Source of the DNA: Telopea speciosissima | Taxonomy: Eukaryota; Streptophyta; Magnoliopsida; Proteales; Proteaceae | Length of the DNA: 64,000 nucleotides | NCBI RefSeq assembly: GCF_018873765.1 | Contig: NC_057919.1 | Location: forward strand, 66,706,984 to 66,770,983 | Direction: 5' to 3' | Position numbers and translations under genes: made by a program | The notes under the pieces: generated by a model | Databases searched by the model: none | Told to the model about the DNA's origin: nothing | Seen by the model: only the letters and a program-made list of their open reading frames with translations | In this document: positions 1-11,800 of the stretch, one piece after another | Position numbering within the stretch: the stretch's first letter is position 1 | How the letters are laid out: each line of letters begins with the position of its first letter

Positions 1-32
1 AAATACCATAGAAGGCATTCTCAACATATTCA

Positions 33-171
33 GGCCGTGTTTGGTATGCATTCAAGGGAATAGATTCCAAGTCTAAAAAACATTCTGAAGAACAAAAAAA
101 TAGAAAAAAATAAAGTTGCAAAATGCGTTTTAGTTCCAAATCTATTCTGAAAATACATACCAAACACAACC
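33..171. mobile_element. Tourist-like MITE, copy 1
   Basis: A 139-bp element whose ends are inverted repeats: GGCCGTGTTTGGTATGCATT at the left, and a right end reading ATACCAAACACAACC. It is flanked by the trinucleotide TCA on both sides (30-32 and 172-174), like the 3-bp target duplications of PIF/Harbinger (Tourist) elements. A relative with the same end sequences lies at 43389-43512. It has no coding capacity. It lies downstream of the UBC32 gene. Confidence 0.6.
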
Positions 172-207
172 TCAATAAGTTTTTCTCAGAATCTCAGCCA
201 AAGGCAT

Positions 208-366
208 GGGATTAAATCTGGGTATCGTATCAGCCATTACGTATAAGCCGGACCTGATACCAATACTGAACTGATACAGAATGATCAATATAGTCAGAAA
301 GTGGGTTTTTTAACTAAAAATTGACCGTTTGATCTAGAATCAGACCGATACCAAGATTTAAATCCC
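208..366. mobile_element. MITE-like inverted-repeat element
   Basis: Arms of about 20 bp (208-227 and 346-366) are inverted copies differing by one substitution and one indel: GGGATTAAATCTGGGTATCG on the left. The interior is AT-rich and non-coding. The end motif resembles that of the larger element at 8711-9075, which also ends in GGTATCG-type sequence. No clear target duplication could be assigned. Confidence 0.45.
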
Positions 367-549
367 TGGTTTGGGGCGCATTAAACATACCAGTTGCAAG
401 AAATAACTATGAATAGAAAAATCAAAGTAACGACCATATAGTATTGTACCATACATATTTTACCTTTTGCGAAGGAAAATGTAACTACTACTCTTTCAAT
501 CCCTGGTTAAGGGTTGGGCAACCTCTCGTTCAAGCATCCCCACATTTCT

Positions 550-3500
550 CTATTTAAACCCATCCACATAACCAGCTGCATATCCACTAGACCTTAAGAA
601 TTTCTTGAGTAAAAGAACAACAATGGCAATGGTAAGCCCAACAGCAGCCCATGTAAACAAACGATCATCAGAAGCTTTTTGCACCCTCACTTCTGCCCTT
701 TGCTGTGGTTGCTCATTGGGATCCACGGCAGGGACCTGTCTCGACACCCTTAATCCTGCACTAAAACTGACTCTCAAGGGCCCAGCATTAGCATTCACTT
801 GGACTTCTCGCACGTCTTCTACCATCGTCTGATTTCCATCTTCTTCTGGATTTGGATCTTCATCCACTGCAACTACACCAGCATTTTGTGGACTACCTTC
901 AGCTTCCTCTTCTTCATTGGTTGAGGGTTCATTGGAGATCTGTGCGGGGCTGAGTTGGGGAACTGGAGGTGCTTTGCTTAGCATATACTCGTGAATCTGT
1001 GTGATCAAAAATTTTTTTAGAGTGAGATTTTACTTAGAATGGTAGACAGGTATTTGAATTGGAACTAAATTAGAAGCATACCTCATCAATCAGTTTTTGG
1101 CGTTCTGGAGTCCCAAATCTTGGAGCTGTCTCACGAGATTTGATGGCCAATGTACGTCTTTCTTCCTTCTTGTAATCCAGTGAGCCTAGTGCTCCATCTG
1201 GGTTGGTGGGCATGAATGCGATCAGTGCTACCAAAGCAGTCCGGACTGCCAGAAACAATTGTAAAGGTGAAAGAATTGTCATTAGAGTCTATCTTCTGGT
1301 ATGCAAATTAACAAGAAATAATCCAACACATTTAAGGCCAGCCTCTCATTAAACATCATAGACCACATATTGACATGGCTAGGGGGACCTGTGAATGCTT
1401 TCCAGAAAGGCTTGGTCCTGGTCTTTAGTCCTTACTGTTTTATTAGGTCAATACAGGGACACCTAAACTGGATCCAAGTACTAAATAAGGAACTTCCAGC
1501 ACTGGCTCATTTAAGCTTGACAACCAGGAACAAAAATTTTTCAGTATCAATTGAACAAAATCAATTAGGAGTTGCACTATTCATGGGTCAGTTCGCAGAT
1601 AAATATATCACCATAGAGTATTTCAAGCACCAAGCTTGCATGGTCTGTAAACCAAGCAGAGTTACTAAGAAGTTAGGTTCTCCTGATCAACTCAAAATTA
1701 GTTTTACAAGAAATGGCCTTTCAAACAGAAACCAAGCAGAATTACTAAGAAGTTAGGTTCTCCTCATTAATTCAAAATTAGTTCTATAAGAAATGGCTTT
1801 TCAAACAGAATCTTCAGCCATGAGCATGGCATCGTGACTCCACATGGAAATGTTACATGCATCATAAATGCATGAACATTTAAAAAAAAAAAAAATTCAA
1901 CTCTCAACCTAGTTTTAAAAAGGTCGGGGGTATTGTAGAAGCAATTCATACCATATTCATTATAATTAAGCCCCAAAAGAATAAACTTAACACTCCATGA
2001 CAGCTGTTAATGTAGAAGCAATTCATACCATATTCATTAGTATTAAACCCCCAAAAAACAAACTTACCACTCCATGACGGCTGCCAATGCTCAGGATGAT
2101 GATTTGATATGCTTAGGCAAATCTTTGTTTGTGTTTCAAAACGGCCATTTGGCTGAAAATAAATTAAAGCAATAAATAAACCAAATGACGATGCAATTAC
2201 TTTAAAGATGTCATTAACCTCATCCAAAATTCAAATTCCAGATGAAAATACTAGCCAGTTAGAAATAGAAAAATTGCTCAGAGAACTAGATCCTTACAGT
2301 GAGCATCATAAATGCAGGAGGCTGGAATGGATATTCTGCTGGCAACTGGATCCGTCCATGATAAATTCCTCCTTCAAATTCAGTGTCACAAGGGCCCCTA
2401 ATGGCAAATTGCCATTCAAATATATTTTCCTGAACACATTAAATCAAAATCAGCTGATTTTCGATAAAGAACAGAAATAAGTTCATTCATGAAATGAACT
2501 ACCACTGTTGAAATTGCATGTAAACCAAGATATGAATGGAAAGTGCTGCGTTCTCTCCCCTTGCTTTTGTAGGAAACAAAATATAATTTCTTCAGTTGTC
2601 TCAAAGAAAAAATAGCGTACAATTACCAATACATCTCAAGTATGCATACATAATTCATTATGGAAGCTACAAGACCTAGTTGTTGGTGACAACTGAAATT
2701 AAAATTAACATAAATAAGAATCTACTGCTGTTCCACATCATAGTGAGAGGAAACCAGTCATTCAAAACAAAAGCAAGACTAACGAATAATAATTAAATTC
2801 TTTGAATAAAAAGCATTATACATATCACAGGTGGGTACCATAGTTAGATTGTTGCTAATCAGGTTCTGGTCAGGTCACAAAGAAAAACCTTAGTAAATCT
2901 TGGAAGCTGTCACATCCCCTCAGCTGAGTTTGGGTGCAAACCATGGAGTTCCTTTTGACAGCTTGTAACTGACACTCTAACATCACTTAGGATAACAGAA
3001 ATCTGGAAACCAGAGAATTCCTTGTCACCTAAACCATTCAAGTTCGGAGCAACCGCTGTAAATTTTAAATAGGGGATAACTTATTACTGAAGTTGATTCA
3101 AACAGAAAGAGTGGCAAAAAGACCAAGATGAAGCTAAGATTTATGACTTCTGGGGCCAAGTCCAACCCAACGGCTCTTGCTTCTATGGTCCATCTAGTAT
3201 CTAGATTGGCAAAAGAGTCGGTCAGTCAGTATCTAATATTTCCTTATTTATTCAATTGCAGGGGCATTCCATAAATAATCAGGAACGGGAATGCTATAAT
3301 TATTCTTAGCAATAGGAAATTATTTGGAAATATCTCATAATTAATTGTAAGCCAGACGACCAATTAGGTCATATTTGTAATTGGAATAAATAGTTTTAAA
3401 TCAAATATGTAGCAGGAGTTGATCATAGTCATGGACTCAGGATAGAAATTATTAGTCTCTCAAGTATGTAATGGGGTGTAGACATTAATGGAAATAATGA

Positions 3501-4396
3501 TTTTTTTACTGTTCAATTGCTCCCTATTTCATACATTCATAACGCTTAAGGTGGACCTTAGGTTACTCTCATCTCTATTCACTTTTACCTATGTTAAACC
3601 AGTCCACACAACCAGCACACCCACACCTTCCAATTCCATCAATCACTCCCAAATCTTCAAGCATCCGCTACTGAAATTGGAAGCTTCAGCACATCATGAA
3701 AATTGACCAAGTTCCAAACATTTTGAACAGATATCATCATGTTGAGACAGATTACACATGTCGAACTGGAAACCTTGACAATTTTGTCGAACACAATTAC
3801 TTTTATGCTATTTTGGAAAAAAATTCCAGGTTTGAAAGCATAAAGATTAATGTTTCAACCTAGTTAACTCCGAATCCTCTTCGTATATGACTATCTGAAC
3901 TGTAATCTGATGCATGCACTAGCAAATCCTAAGAAGACAATACACTATATATTACGTCGTCTGACATTCCTAATTGAAATACCAGACCCCATACTAACCT
4001 TAGGAAACCCAAATTCCCTATAAAATCGTATAGATTCCCTGATTTCGGATAGATACCATAGCTGCGATGCCGACCGGGATGGTCCAAGGCATAATTCAGC
4101 GAAAGTGTTGAAAGAATTACAAGTCAAGATACGAGACATAACCAAATTAAACCACGAAACAATTATCATAACACAGGAAAACTAAACCACATCACTCATA
4201 AAACCCTAGAAATTGGATCGTAAAATGCAAATGATCAATTGAGGAAAAAAAAAAAAAGAGTCAAATTCGAGGGTGTATAATTTACCTCGAGTGGAAGACT
4301 CATGAAATCATCGGTAGGGTTTGCTTGCATCTCCTTCACCTCCTGAAGAATTCTCTTCACAGCTGGATTCTTTAGATTGTACTTCTCCTCTGCCAT
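550..4396 (-). CDS. UBC32: ER-anchored ubiquitin-conjugating enzyme E2, UBC32 type
   Basis: Minus-strand gene. Coding exons are 4396-4286, 2429-2298, 2152-2068, 1245-1082 and 996-550 (stop TAG), giving 312 aa against about 309 in Arabidopsis UBC32. All introns are GT-AG. The start MAEEKYNLKNPAVKRILQEV is diagnostic; no in-frame ATG lies upstream in the open 5' stretch. The UBC fold covers about residues 8-160. Catalytic Cys93 lies in KICLSI, followed by NHHPEHWQPSW. After an acidic linker, the C-terminus carries DDRLFTWAAVGLTIAIVVLL (274-293), the hydrophobic part (about 280-294) being a tail anchor into the ER membrane. Family knowledge: UBC32 works in ER-associated degradation with Doa10/Hrd1-type ligases and is ER-stress responsive. 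It is transcribed divergently from SWN. Nothing is missing from the protein. The UBC32 versus UBC33/34 assignment rests on the N-terminus and the tail. Confidence 0.93.
1650..1808. repeat. 80-bp tandem duplication in UBC32 intron 3
   Basis: Two adjacent copies with period 80, starting near ACCAAGCAGAGTTACTAAGA (1651) and ACCAAGCAGAATTACTAAGA (1731), differ by a few substitutions. They are non-coding and inside the 822-bp third intron. They are independent of the second duplication at 1935-2089. Confidence 0.8.
1935..2089 (-). repeat. 77-bp tandem duplication copying the exon 3 end and its donor
   Basis: The unit at 2012-2089 contains the last bases of UBC32 exon 3 and its functional donor (minus-strand GGAGTG|GTAAGT, cut at 2068/2067). 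The unit at 1935-2011 is a decayed copy, downstream in the transcript, in which the corresponding site reads GGAGTG|TTAAGT. The copied exon fragment is therefore no longer spliceable as a GT donor. Confidence 0.75.
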
Positions 4397-5030
4397 GCTG
4401 ACAAGAAGATGATACAGAATCGTATGATCTAAATTGTCTGATACAGGCACAAAGCCAGCGACTAAACCACGATCAAGAAAAACTTTGAAAATCGAAGACC
4501 AAGGACATGAAATTTCCAAGGGAAGCCGATTGCCGAGGGATTTCTGCAAGTTCCCTCCCTTCCCCAAATCCCTGTTTCAGATTCGAGAGATATCTCGCAG
4601 GGAGGGAGGGACGGAAGATCTATATCCGTTGACGTGGTTGTTTTACTACTGCCACGTCAACAGTTTAAAGATTGACGGTCCTGATTTAACGTTCGTACGT
4701 GTCATTCCTTTATTGGATTTGAGTTATTATTCCGTGAAAAAGAATTTGGAAAAATTACCAGATTAGCTGACATTGGCAGGGTAGTTTAGTAATGACAAAT
4801 GAGAAACTCAAATGTGGATAATCAGGTAATTTCGCCAAAGAATTTGGGCAATTGCTAATGTGGGCCCCAGAAAGTGCTTGTCCCGATGCCACGTGTATTT
4901 ATTAGGAAACTTTCACTCACAGTTCACACACACCCAGGCGGATCTCATTCCCTTGGGTTATTGGTTATTAAAACCCTCTCGTTCTCTCTCTGAAGAGTAA
5001 CGTAAGTTCGGACGCCGAAGCAGAGCAGTC
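4397..5030. promoter_or_regulatory. Divergent promoter region, UBC32 / SWN
   Basis: The 634 bp between the two start codons must hold both 5' UTRs and both promoters. Visible motifs: an inverted TGACGTGG/CCACGTCA pair (4628-4661), a TCP-like GTGGGCCCC (4860-4868), a G-box-like CCACGTGT (4889-4896), and TATTAAAA plus a CT-rich stretch just upstream of the SWN start (about 4967-4990). No TATA box is obvious for UBC32. Start sites cannot be placed from sequence alone. Confidence 0.6.
4628..4661. promoter_or_regulatory. Inverted ACGT-core pair (UPR/bZIP-type site)
   Basis: Arms GTTGACGTGG (4628-4637) and CCACGTCAAC (4652-4661) are perfect inverted repeats separated by 14 bp, 232-265 bp upstream of the UBC32 ATG. 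Each arm contains the TGACGTGG/CCACGTCA octamer. Similar ACGT cores are bound by plant bZIP28/bZIP60-type ER-stress factors and by ABRE-binding bZIPs. Which class acts here is inference. Confidence 0.5.
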
Positions 5031-5850
5031 ATGGAGTCCAAGGAAACGGAATGTTCATCCACAATCGAAGTTGGTCTCTCTAACTCTTTTTATTACTTCC
5101 AGTTTCTTATTTCTGCGTGTCGAGTTCCTCTGTTTCTTACATTTGATTTGTCTGGTTATTTCAATTTAGAACAATTGAAACTACAATCCTGGGAACTTGC
5201 TACAGGAACATCTCTGATAATTCTCTATTTGAAACTTAATCCGGCATCTGATAAATCACGACAGATTTTTGTTCTGATATCTTAATTTATTAATCAGAAG
5301 CTTATAGGATAAGCCTTTTAATCTAGAAGACTGACATTCATTAGCCGTAGATTTTTTTTTTTAATGTGTAACCTCATAATTCGTTGGCAATTAGGGATGC
5401 GTGGTATTGGAACTCGGTATAGGATTTGAAGATTGAATTTCATATGGTATAGGAACCTGTAAAATTGTTTTTGGATGGTAATATGTTTTGATTATAAAAG
5501 TCTGTGGAGAAATAAATTTAAGATGGTCATGGGATTCTATCTGTCTTAATTTTTAAATTAACAGAAGATAGATTTTCTGTAGAATATGAAACAAGCTCGT
5601 TCAGTTGTTAGTAAAGTGTATCAGTGTTTTTTGCCTTATGCTAAGATCTTTGAAGCTTGTTCTGATACCAAATTCTGATTACAGTGAGCAGACATAGGGG
5701 TTTATATCCCCAATCTATTTAACAGTTAATATTCAAACCGGCACATGATATTACCTTTAGGGAAAAAATAAAGTTTGTAGAGAAACGAATTGGATGATGT
5801 CAGAGGTGCATTTGTTGGCTCCACAAGTAATCATCAAGTCTTTAGAATAT

Positions 5851-5883
<33 letters not shown>

Positions 5884-8800
5884 TGTTTTCTCACCCCTCA
5901 ACGTCTCTTTTTCAATCAGCAATCTAGTTCGTCAACTTAGTTACTTTGACTTCTGGACTAGTTGATTGAGGTTGGAGCTCAAATTGATATGTTAGATCAT
6001 TTTTCTTATGTATTTCCAGAAACCTGAAGGAGAACAAGCAAATGAGGCTTTTGGAAAAATTTCGGCTCGGATATCTCAACTGAAAAGGCAGATCCAGGCT
6101 GCCAGAGTAGCTTCAATCAAAGTAAGTTATTTTTTAATTCAATAATTCCTAAGTCTTCAGTGCCAATCGTCCATCTTATGTGCTTGTGGTTTTTAATAGT
6201 TTTTGTGCTTTTCTTTGTATTTGGATATATCAGTTAAATTTTAGATATCAGTCAGAAATGTCAGATATATTCAACAAAGCTGAATATGCCTGTACCCGAA
6301 GGCTATTTCTTTTGGCTGCCCATTCCATCAATGAATTACTAATTGTCTACTATAAATAATGGAACACTGTTGCCACAGCCTTAAAAAATTGTGCACTATT
6401 TTAGTTCAATCATGTTAAGCATAAGCACCGAAATTTCAAAATTTGGTTTTCCGGACCCTAACAATCGAAGCCGACCCCATTTAGCTGAGATTCTCCTAAC
6501 ATGATGGGCTGTGCCTCTTCTCTCTCACTCTCACTTTTCATTTCTCATCTCTCATTTCTTCATTCGTCTTACTTTCATTTTATTTTTTGTAGACCTCAGC
6601 TTTTCCCTACTTTGTTTGCATGAATCCATGTAGCCGATCCCATTCAGTTGGGAAAAAGCTGAGTTTGTTGTTTGTTGTTGTTGTTGGACCCTAACAATTG
6701 AAGGCAGATTGTTTATAGTTTGATGCAAAGAAAGTTTTAAAAGAAAATTTCCTTATTGTTGATACTTACGCTGTTTCAGTGCGAAACTTCCTGTTAGCTT
6801 ATTTTTGTTATTTAATTTCTATGTAGGAAAAACTTGAAAGGAATGGAAAGGCTTTACAGCATCATACTTCTCAGCTTCTGCTTCAGCAGTCAGCGATGTC
6901 AAAAGAGGAACAGAATGGGTCAAAAAACATGCTTTCATTTAGAATTGGCAGCCCTCTCTATAGGTTTAATGGGTCTGTTCATGGATCAGGAGAAAAAGAT
7001 TATGTGAATAGTCACGAAGTTTTATCCCCGACAGTTATCAAGGTTCCTTACATTGAGAAGATTCCACCTTATACAACTTGGATATTTTTGGACAAGTATG
7101 ACATAGACCCATGTTTGTGTTTTCCTCTTTTTTGTCCCCCCCTCTCCCCCCCCCCCCCTCTTTTGCTGCATTTAGTTGATCTGAATGGTTATCGATATTG
7201 CTTTTCCTGTATATAGCATGTCTTTTTTACAGGATGTTGAAGAGCCTTTTCTCACCGGTCTATTTGCTTTTATGATGTATCTATTAGAGCTTGATCCCTC
7301 AATAGGGGTTAATACCATCAAACATTGCAATATCAGTAAAAAATGAGATTTGAATCAATTTTTTTTATGGTGGTTTTTCATTGAATTTATCATACTCAAT
7401 TCCCGATAAAATTTTCAATTTTATTACAGCAATAAATATTACTGGGCAGTTCTTTCTTTTTTTTTTTTTTTTACTGGCTGGGTGGATGGGGGAGGGACAC
7501 AATCAAATCCCAAGCTAGTCTGGAGGATGTGAGAAAGGAAAATCAAGAGAAATATGGGAGGTACAATTATTTGGTTGCAGAAGTGGAAGAAAACCTGGGG
7601 AAACAATAAATACTTTTGGGAAAAGTTATCCATGTTTTATATGTCCCGTTATGTGGGAAAACACAAGGAGAAGAAAATTGAGAGAAAACTGGTTACACCT
7701 GGCTTCTCCTCTTCCTCTCCGTCTCACAAATTGAGGAATAACTGACTGCAATTGTTGGAGAACCAAACATCAATATGGATTTTTCTCTTGATTTTCTTGG
7801 CACAACCAAACAATCAGTGAAGAAGTTCATTTTTTTTTCTTCCATCCGTAAAAGCAACTAAACACAGCCTAACTATCCATAAATCCTCCCTGAATCTTGA
7901 TGATAGTATTAACTATTAAGGGTTGTGTAACTAGCAAGGGTGCTTTAGTAAACAGACATGCGATAGTATGCCCCTACATTTACCTAACTATGCTTATGAG
8001 GTTCTCTATCCCTGGACCTTAAAGCATCTAAAATGTATTGCATTCTCATTGTTATTGGTAATGGCCTTTTATTAATCTGGTACAATGGATACATACTCAC
8101 TCCAACCATATGTGTGGAAGACCTAGACCATCCTCTAATCCTTTGCTTGAGTTTACCCAGCTCATTCTTCATTTTCTAATACTTGCTTCAGGTTTGACAA
8201 ATGGTTAAATCTTTAGGGTACATTATATTTATATGAAGAAGAGTACCATGATCGAAAGTTAGACATATGTGGTTTGATTTTAGATGGTTTGAATTTCTTG
8301 ACGCCTTAACCTAACTCCGCTAATATTTTTAAACCCAATCCCAACTCAGGACCAAACCCTCCTTTCCCATGCTGGGTATACTAAGGAGGATCATGCTCTC
8401 TTATGCCAAGGCCATTAATAAACTTTCTTTCGTCATTGGAAAGCCTTCAAATTGATGAAATTCCTATCACATATGTGTGGCTGCCAATCGTAACTTGTTT
8501 ATTATTGGTCTTCTAACTGTTTACCTTTTAAGGTACGATTGACTAAACCCTCAATTCTTAATTGAGCAGGCTCAAGCCACAAACAAAAATCAAATGACTT
8601 TTGAATAATTCAAATGGCGCATGTGTGACTTATGAGTACGTTTAGGTATGCAAGGCAGAGTAAAGTCCCCAAAATATCTTAGCCTACTAATTATGCATTC
8701 TCGTGGTAATCAAGGTTTTAAGTATCCTTTCATAGCCTTCAATACATATCGTATCTTTAAGGTACCGATACGATACCTTATACAAATTTGGGGTTAGTAC

Positions 8801-11800
8801 ATGTAAGAAACCTCGTATTTATATACAATCAATTGAATGCAATTGTCTTGTCGTACTTTGTTCTCCTTTTTTATACATGATATATTTTACTTATTACTTA
8901 TTTATAGCGTTTTATGCTAAAAAAATATATTTTTCATATGTTAAGCATGTCTATATGTTTCTTGATTATTTCCATACATATCTTTAGCATATATTGTGTT
9001 TCTCCGATACGATGCGATACGTCTCTTAATATCACCCTTCCGATACAATACCCGATACCGATACTTTAAACCTTGGTGATAATACCAGCCAGTCATTTTA
9101 GAAAGGCTTACTGGTTGCATCATATTTTTCCACCTCTGATTGAAAGGTTTTCTTTTTTTCCTTTTATTTCCTTAATTTTAGGGAAATATTCTCTTTGGGG
9201 GGGGGGGGGGGGCGCGGTCCACGCCCAGACACAGTGGGGGAAAAATGACTGCCCTGCCCTCCATGAAAGGCAGAAATCCTGCCCCCCGAGATGCCAGCGC
9301 TCGTGCTCTCATTGGCTGCCGCGCATGTGGCCCCTGTGCTCCCCCTTATTTTAATATCTATTACTGAAAGAAATCAGAGAAATTGTGCAGTGCATCAGAA
9401 TGATTACTAGTCCATCACCCTTGTTCCAGACTGAGAGTTGCGTGATATATGGATCTTTCTAAAACTTATAAACAGAATTGACAAGTGAACAATTTGTAGC
9501 ATGTACATAATGAGGCATTTAAATATTTCTAAAACTTAAAAAGGTGACTTGATGGAAACTGTTTGATGATATGTACATGTCAAGGTTTACAAATATATCT
9601 AAAACTTATTGACAGAATTGAACAGTTTTAGGGTGAGTACATAAAAAAGGCATAGTATCTTGTAAAACTTGTGAGGAAATTTGACAAAAGTGAAAGTTAA
9701 TAATCTTTATTAATTCACAGGGGTTGCCAGGGTTCTTGGATTTCCAGGTAAAAAAAGAAGAAGAAGAAGAGTAGTTCATAACCTTTAATATGAGTCGCTC
9801 ATGTACATTCCTACACTGTTAGATAGGAATGTTTTTTTGCAGTTTACCTCTTTTAATTTTGAATTATTATATGTATAAATGTTAATCTCTCCATCACTTT
9901 AATTAGAGGATCCACTATAATGTTGTTTTCTCTTTTATTATTTAATGTGAAGATTTTTTTTCCTCTTGTTTTCTTAAATTTGCCTCATGCAGCACAGGAA
10001 TCAGAGAATGGCTGAAGATCAATCAGTTGTTGGGAGGAGACAGATTTACTATGATCAATGTGGCAGTGAAGCACTAATCTGTAGTGATAGTGAGGAAGAG
10101 ATTGCCGAACCAGAGGAAGAGAAACATGAGTTTTCTGAGGGGGAAGATCAGATTTTGTGGTGAGTAAAATGGGTAACATAAATTCATTCCTAAATTCTTT
10201 TACGATGCATCTTTATCTAAACTACAGGAGACTACAGCATATGGGTGGGAAAAACAATTCACAGTTCTTAGTTTGATTGTTTCTTCTACTTGATATTCAT
10301 GCATTTTGTTTGTAACCCAATTGTAATTGAAATTCATGCATTTTGTTTGTAACCCAATTGTAATTGAAATTCATGCATTTTGTATGAGGGCGTGGTGACA
10401 AGTGTAAGAACTGTGGGTGGTCAGGGCAAGGAATTCCCAATTATGATTGAGTTATATTAGGGATCAGCCTTAAGCCACCAAGAGCATTCAAGACAAGGTC
10501 CAGTGGTGTATGCTCTTTGCCGATGATATCATTTTGGTGGATGAGACAAAAGAAGGGATAAACACTAAGTTAGAGCTATGAAGATCAACATTAGAAACAA
10601 GAGGCTTTAAGATTAGTAGAACAAAGACGGAACATATGATGTGTAATTTTAGCCACACTATGCTGGATACTGACATGGTGCGAATTGAGGAAAGAGAGAT
10701 ACCACAAAGTGACTATTTTTATATTTGGGGTCAATCATAAATAAAAAAAACATAGAGGATGATGTTTCACAACAAATTAAAGTGGGATGGATGAAGTGGA
10801 GAGGTGTGTCCGGAGTATTGTGTGACCTACATATTCCTTTAAATCTTAAAGGAATGTTGGGCAGTTAAGAAGCGTCATATCGAGAAGCTTTGTGTAGCAG
10901 ATGAGGATGTTAAGATGGATGTGCAGAAAAACTAGGAAAGAGAAAGTACGGAATGATCGTATTAGAGCTGAATTGGGAGTTGCTCCGATCAATGACAAGC
11001 TCTAAGAGAGTCGTTTGAGATGGTATGGTCATGTTCAATGGAGGCCTAGGGATGCCCTAGTAAGGAGTGATATGATTCCGATTGAAGGAGCTAAAAGAGC
11101 TAGGGGTAGGCCTAAAACCCCTGTAATGCTATCACTGCCACTGGGAATACTAAAAGAAATATTGGGGATGCTTGGAGCACTCTCCAGTCACTGCCTTGGA
11201 CTGCCTCTGTACACTGCCACTATCACTGTTCTACACCAAGATGCACTATGTTGACAACAAAAACACACATGCATTGTGTTGACAACAATGACACCAACAC
11301 ACATACACTGCCATCTGCACTGTGGGTTCAACAGGTTTGTGAACTTTTTAATACGCTCAAACCATGAAGTACACCATGTTAGTTGGTCTATGGCTGCTTT
11401 GAAAGAAGCTCGAAAGATTTAGTTTTAAAAGTTGTTACATTCTGTTGGAGAGAGAATATTTCCTTCACTAGAAACAATGCTGATGCCGTTCTTGTTCCCG
11501 CTCCTGTTGTTCCTGAGACGATATTTACAATGTTTTACCCTTGCGATCCATGATCTTGCATTTTTGCTTCTCCCCCCCACCCACCCACCCACCCACCCAC
11601 CCACCCAACCAAAAGGAGAAAATAGAAAAGAAAAAGACAAGAAGGAAATAAAATCTTACAGGACAATAGTACATTGCCATCCAGCATTATTCAAGGTGAA
11701 GCATGAGGAAAGGCATCAAGGCCGTCTTTCTAATACATGAGCCAGGAGGTGTTATGCTTTGAAACTTAACTAAATGAAAGATAACAGTTAAACTGAAAGA

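Noticed and set aside
4397..4567. N-terminal extension of UBC32 upstream of MAEEKYN
   Set aside because: The frame is open but has no ATG, and family members begin at MA(E/D)E(K/R)YN. It is leader sequence.
10295..10385. CRISPR-like direct repeats
   Set aside because: The units are directly adjacent without spacers, and the locus is an intron of a plant nuclear gene.
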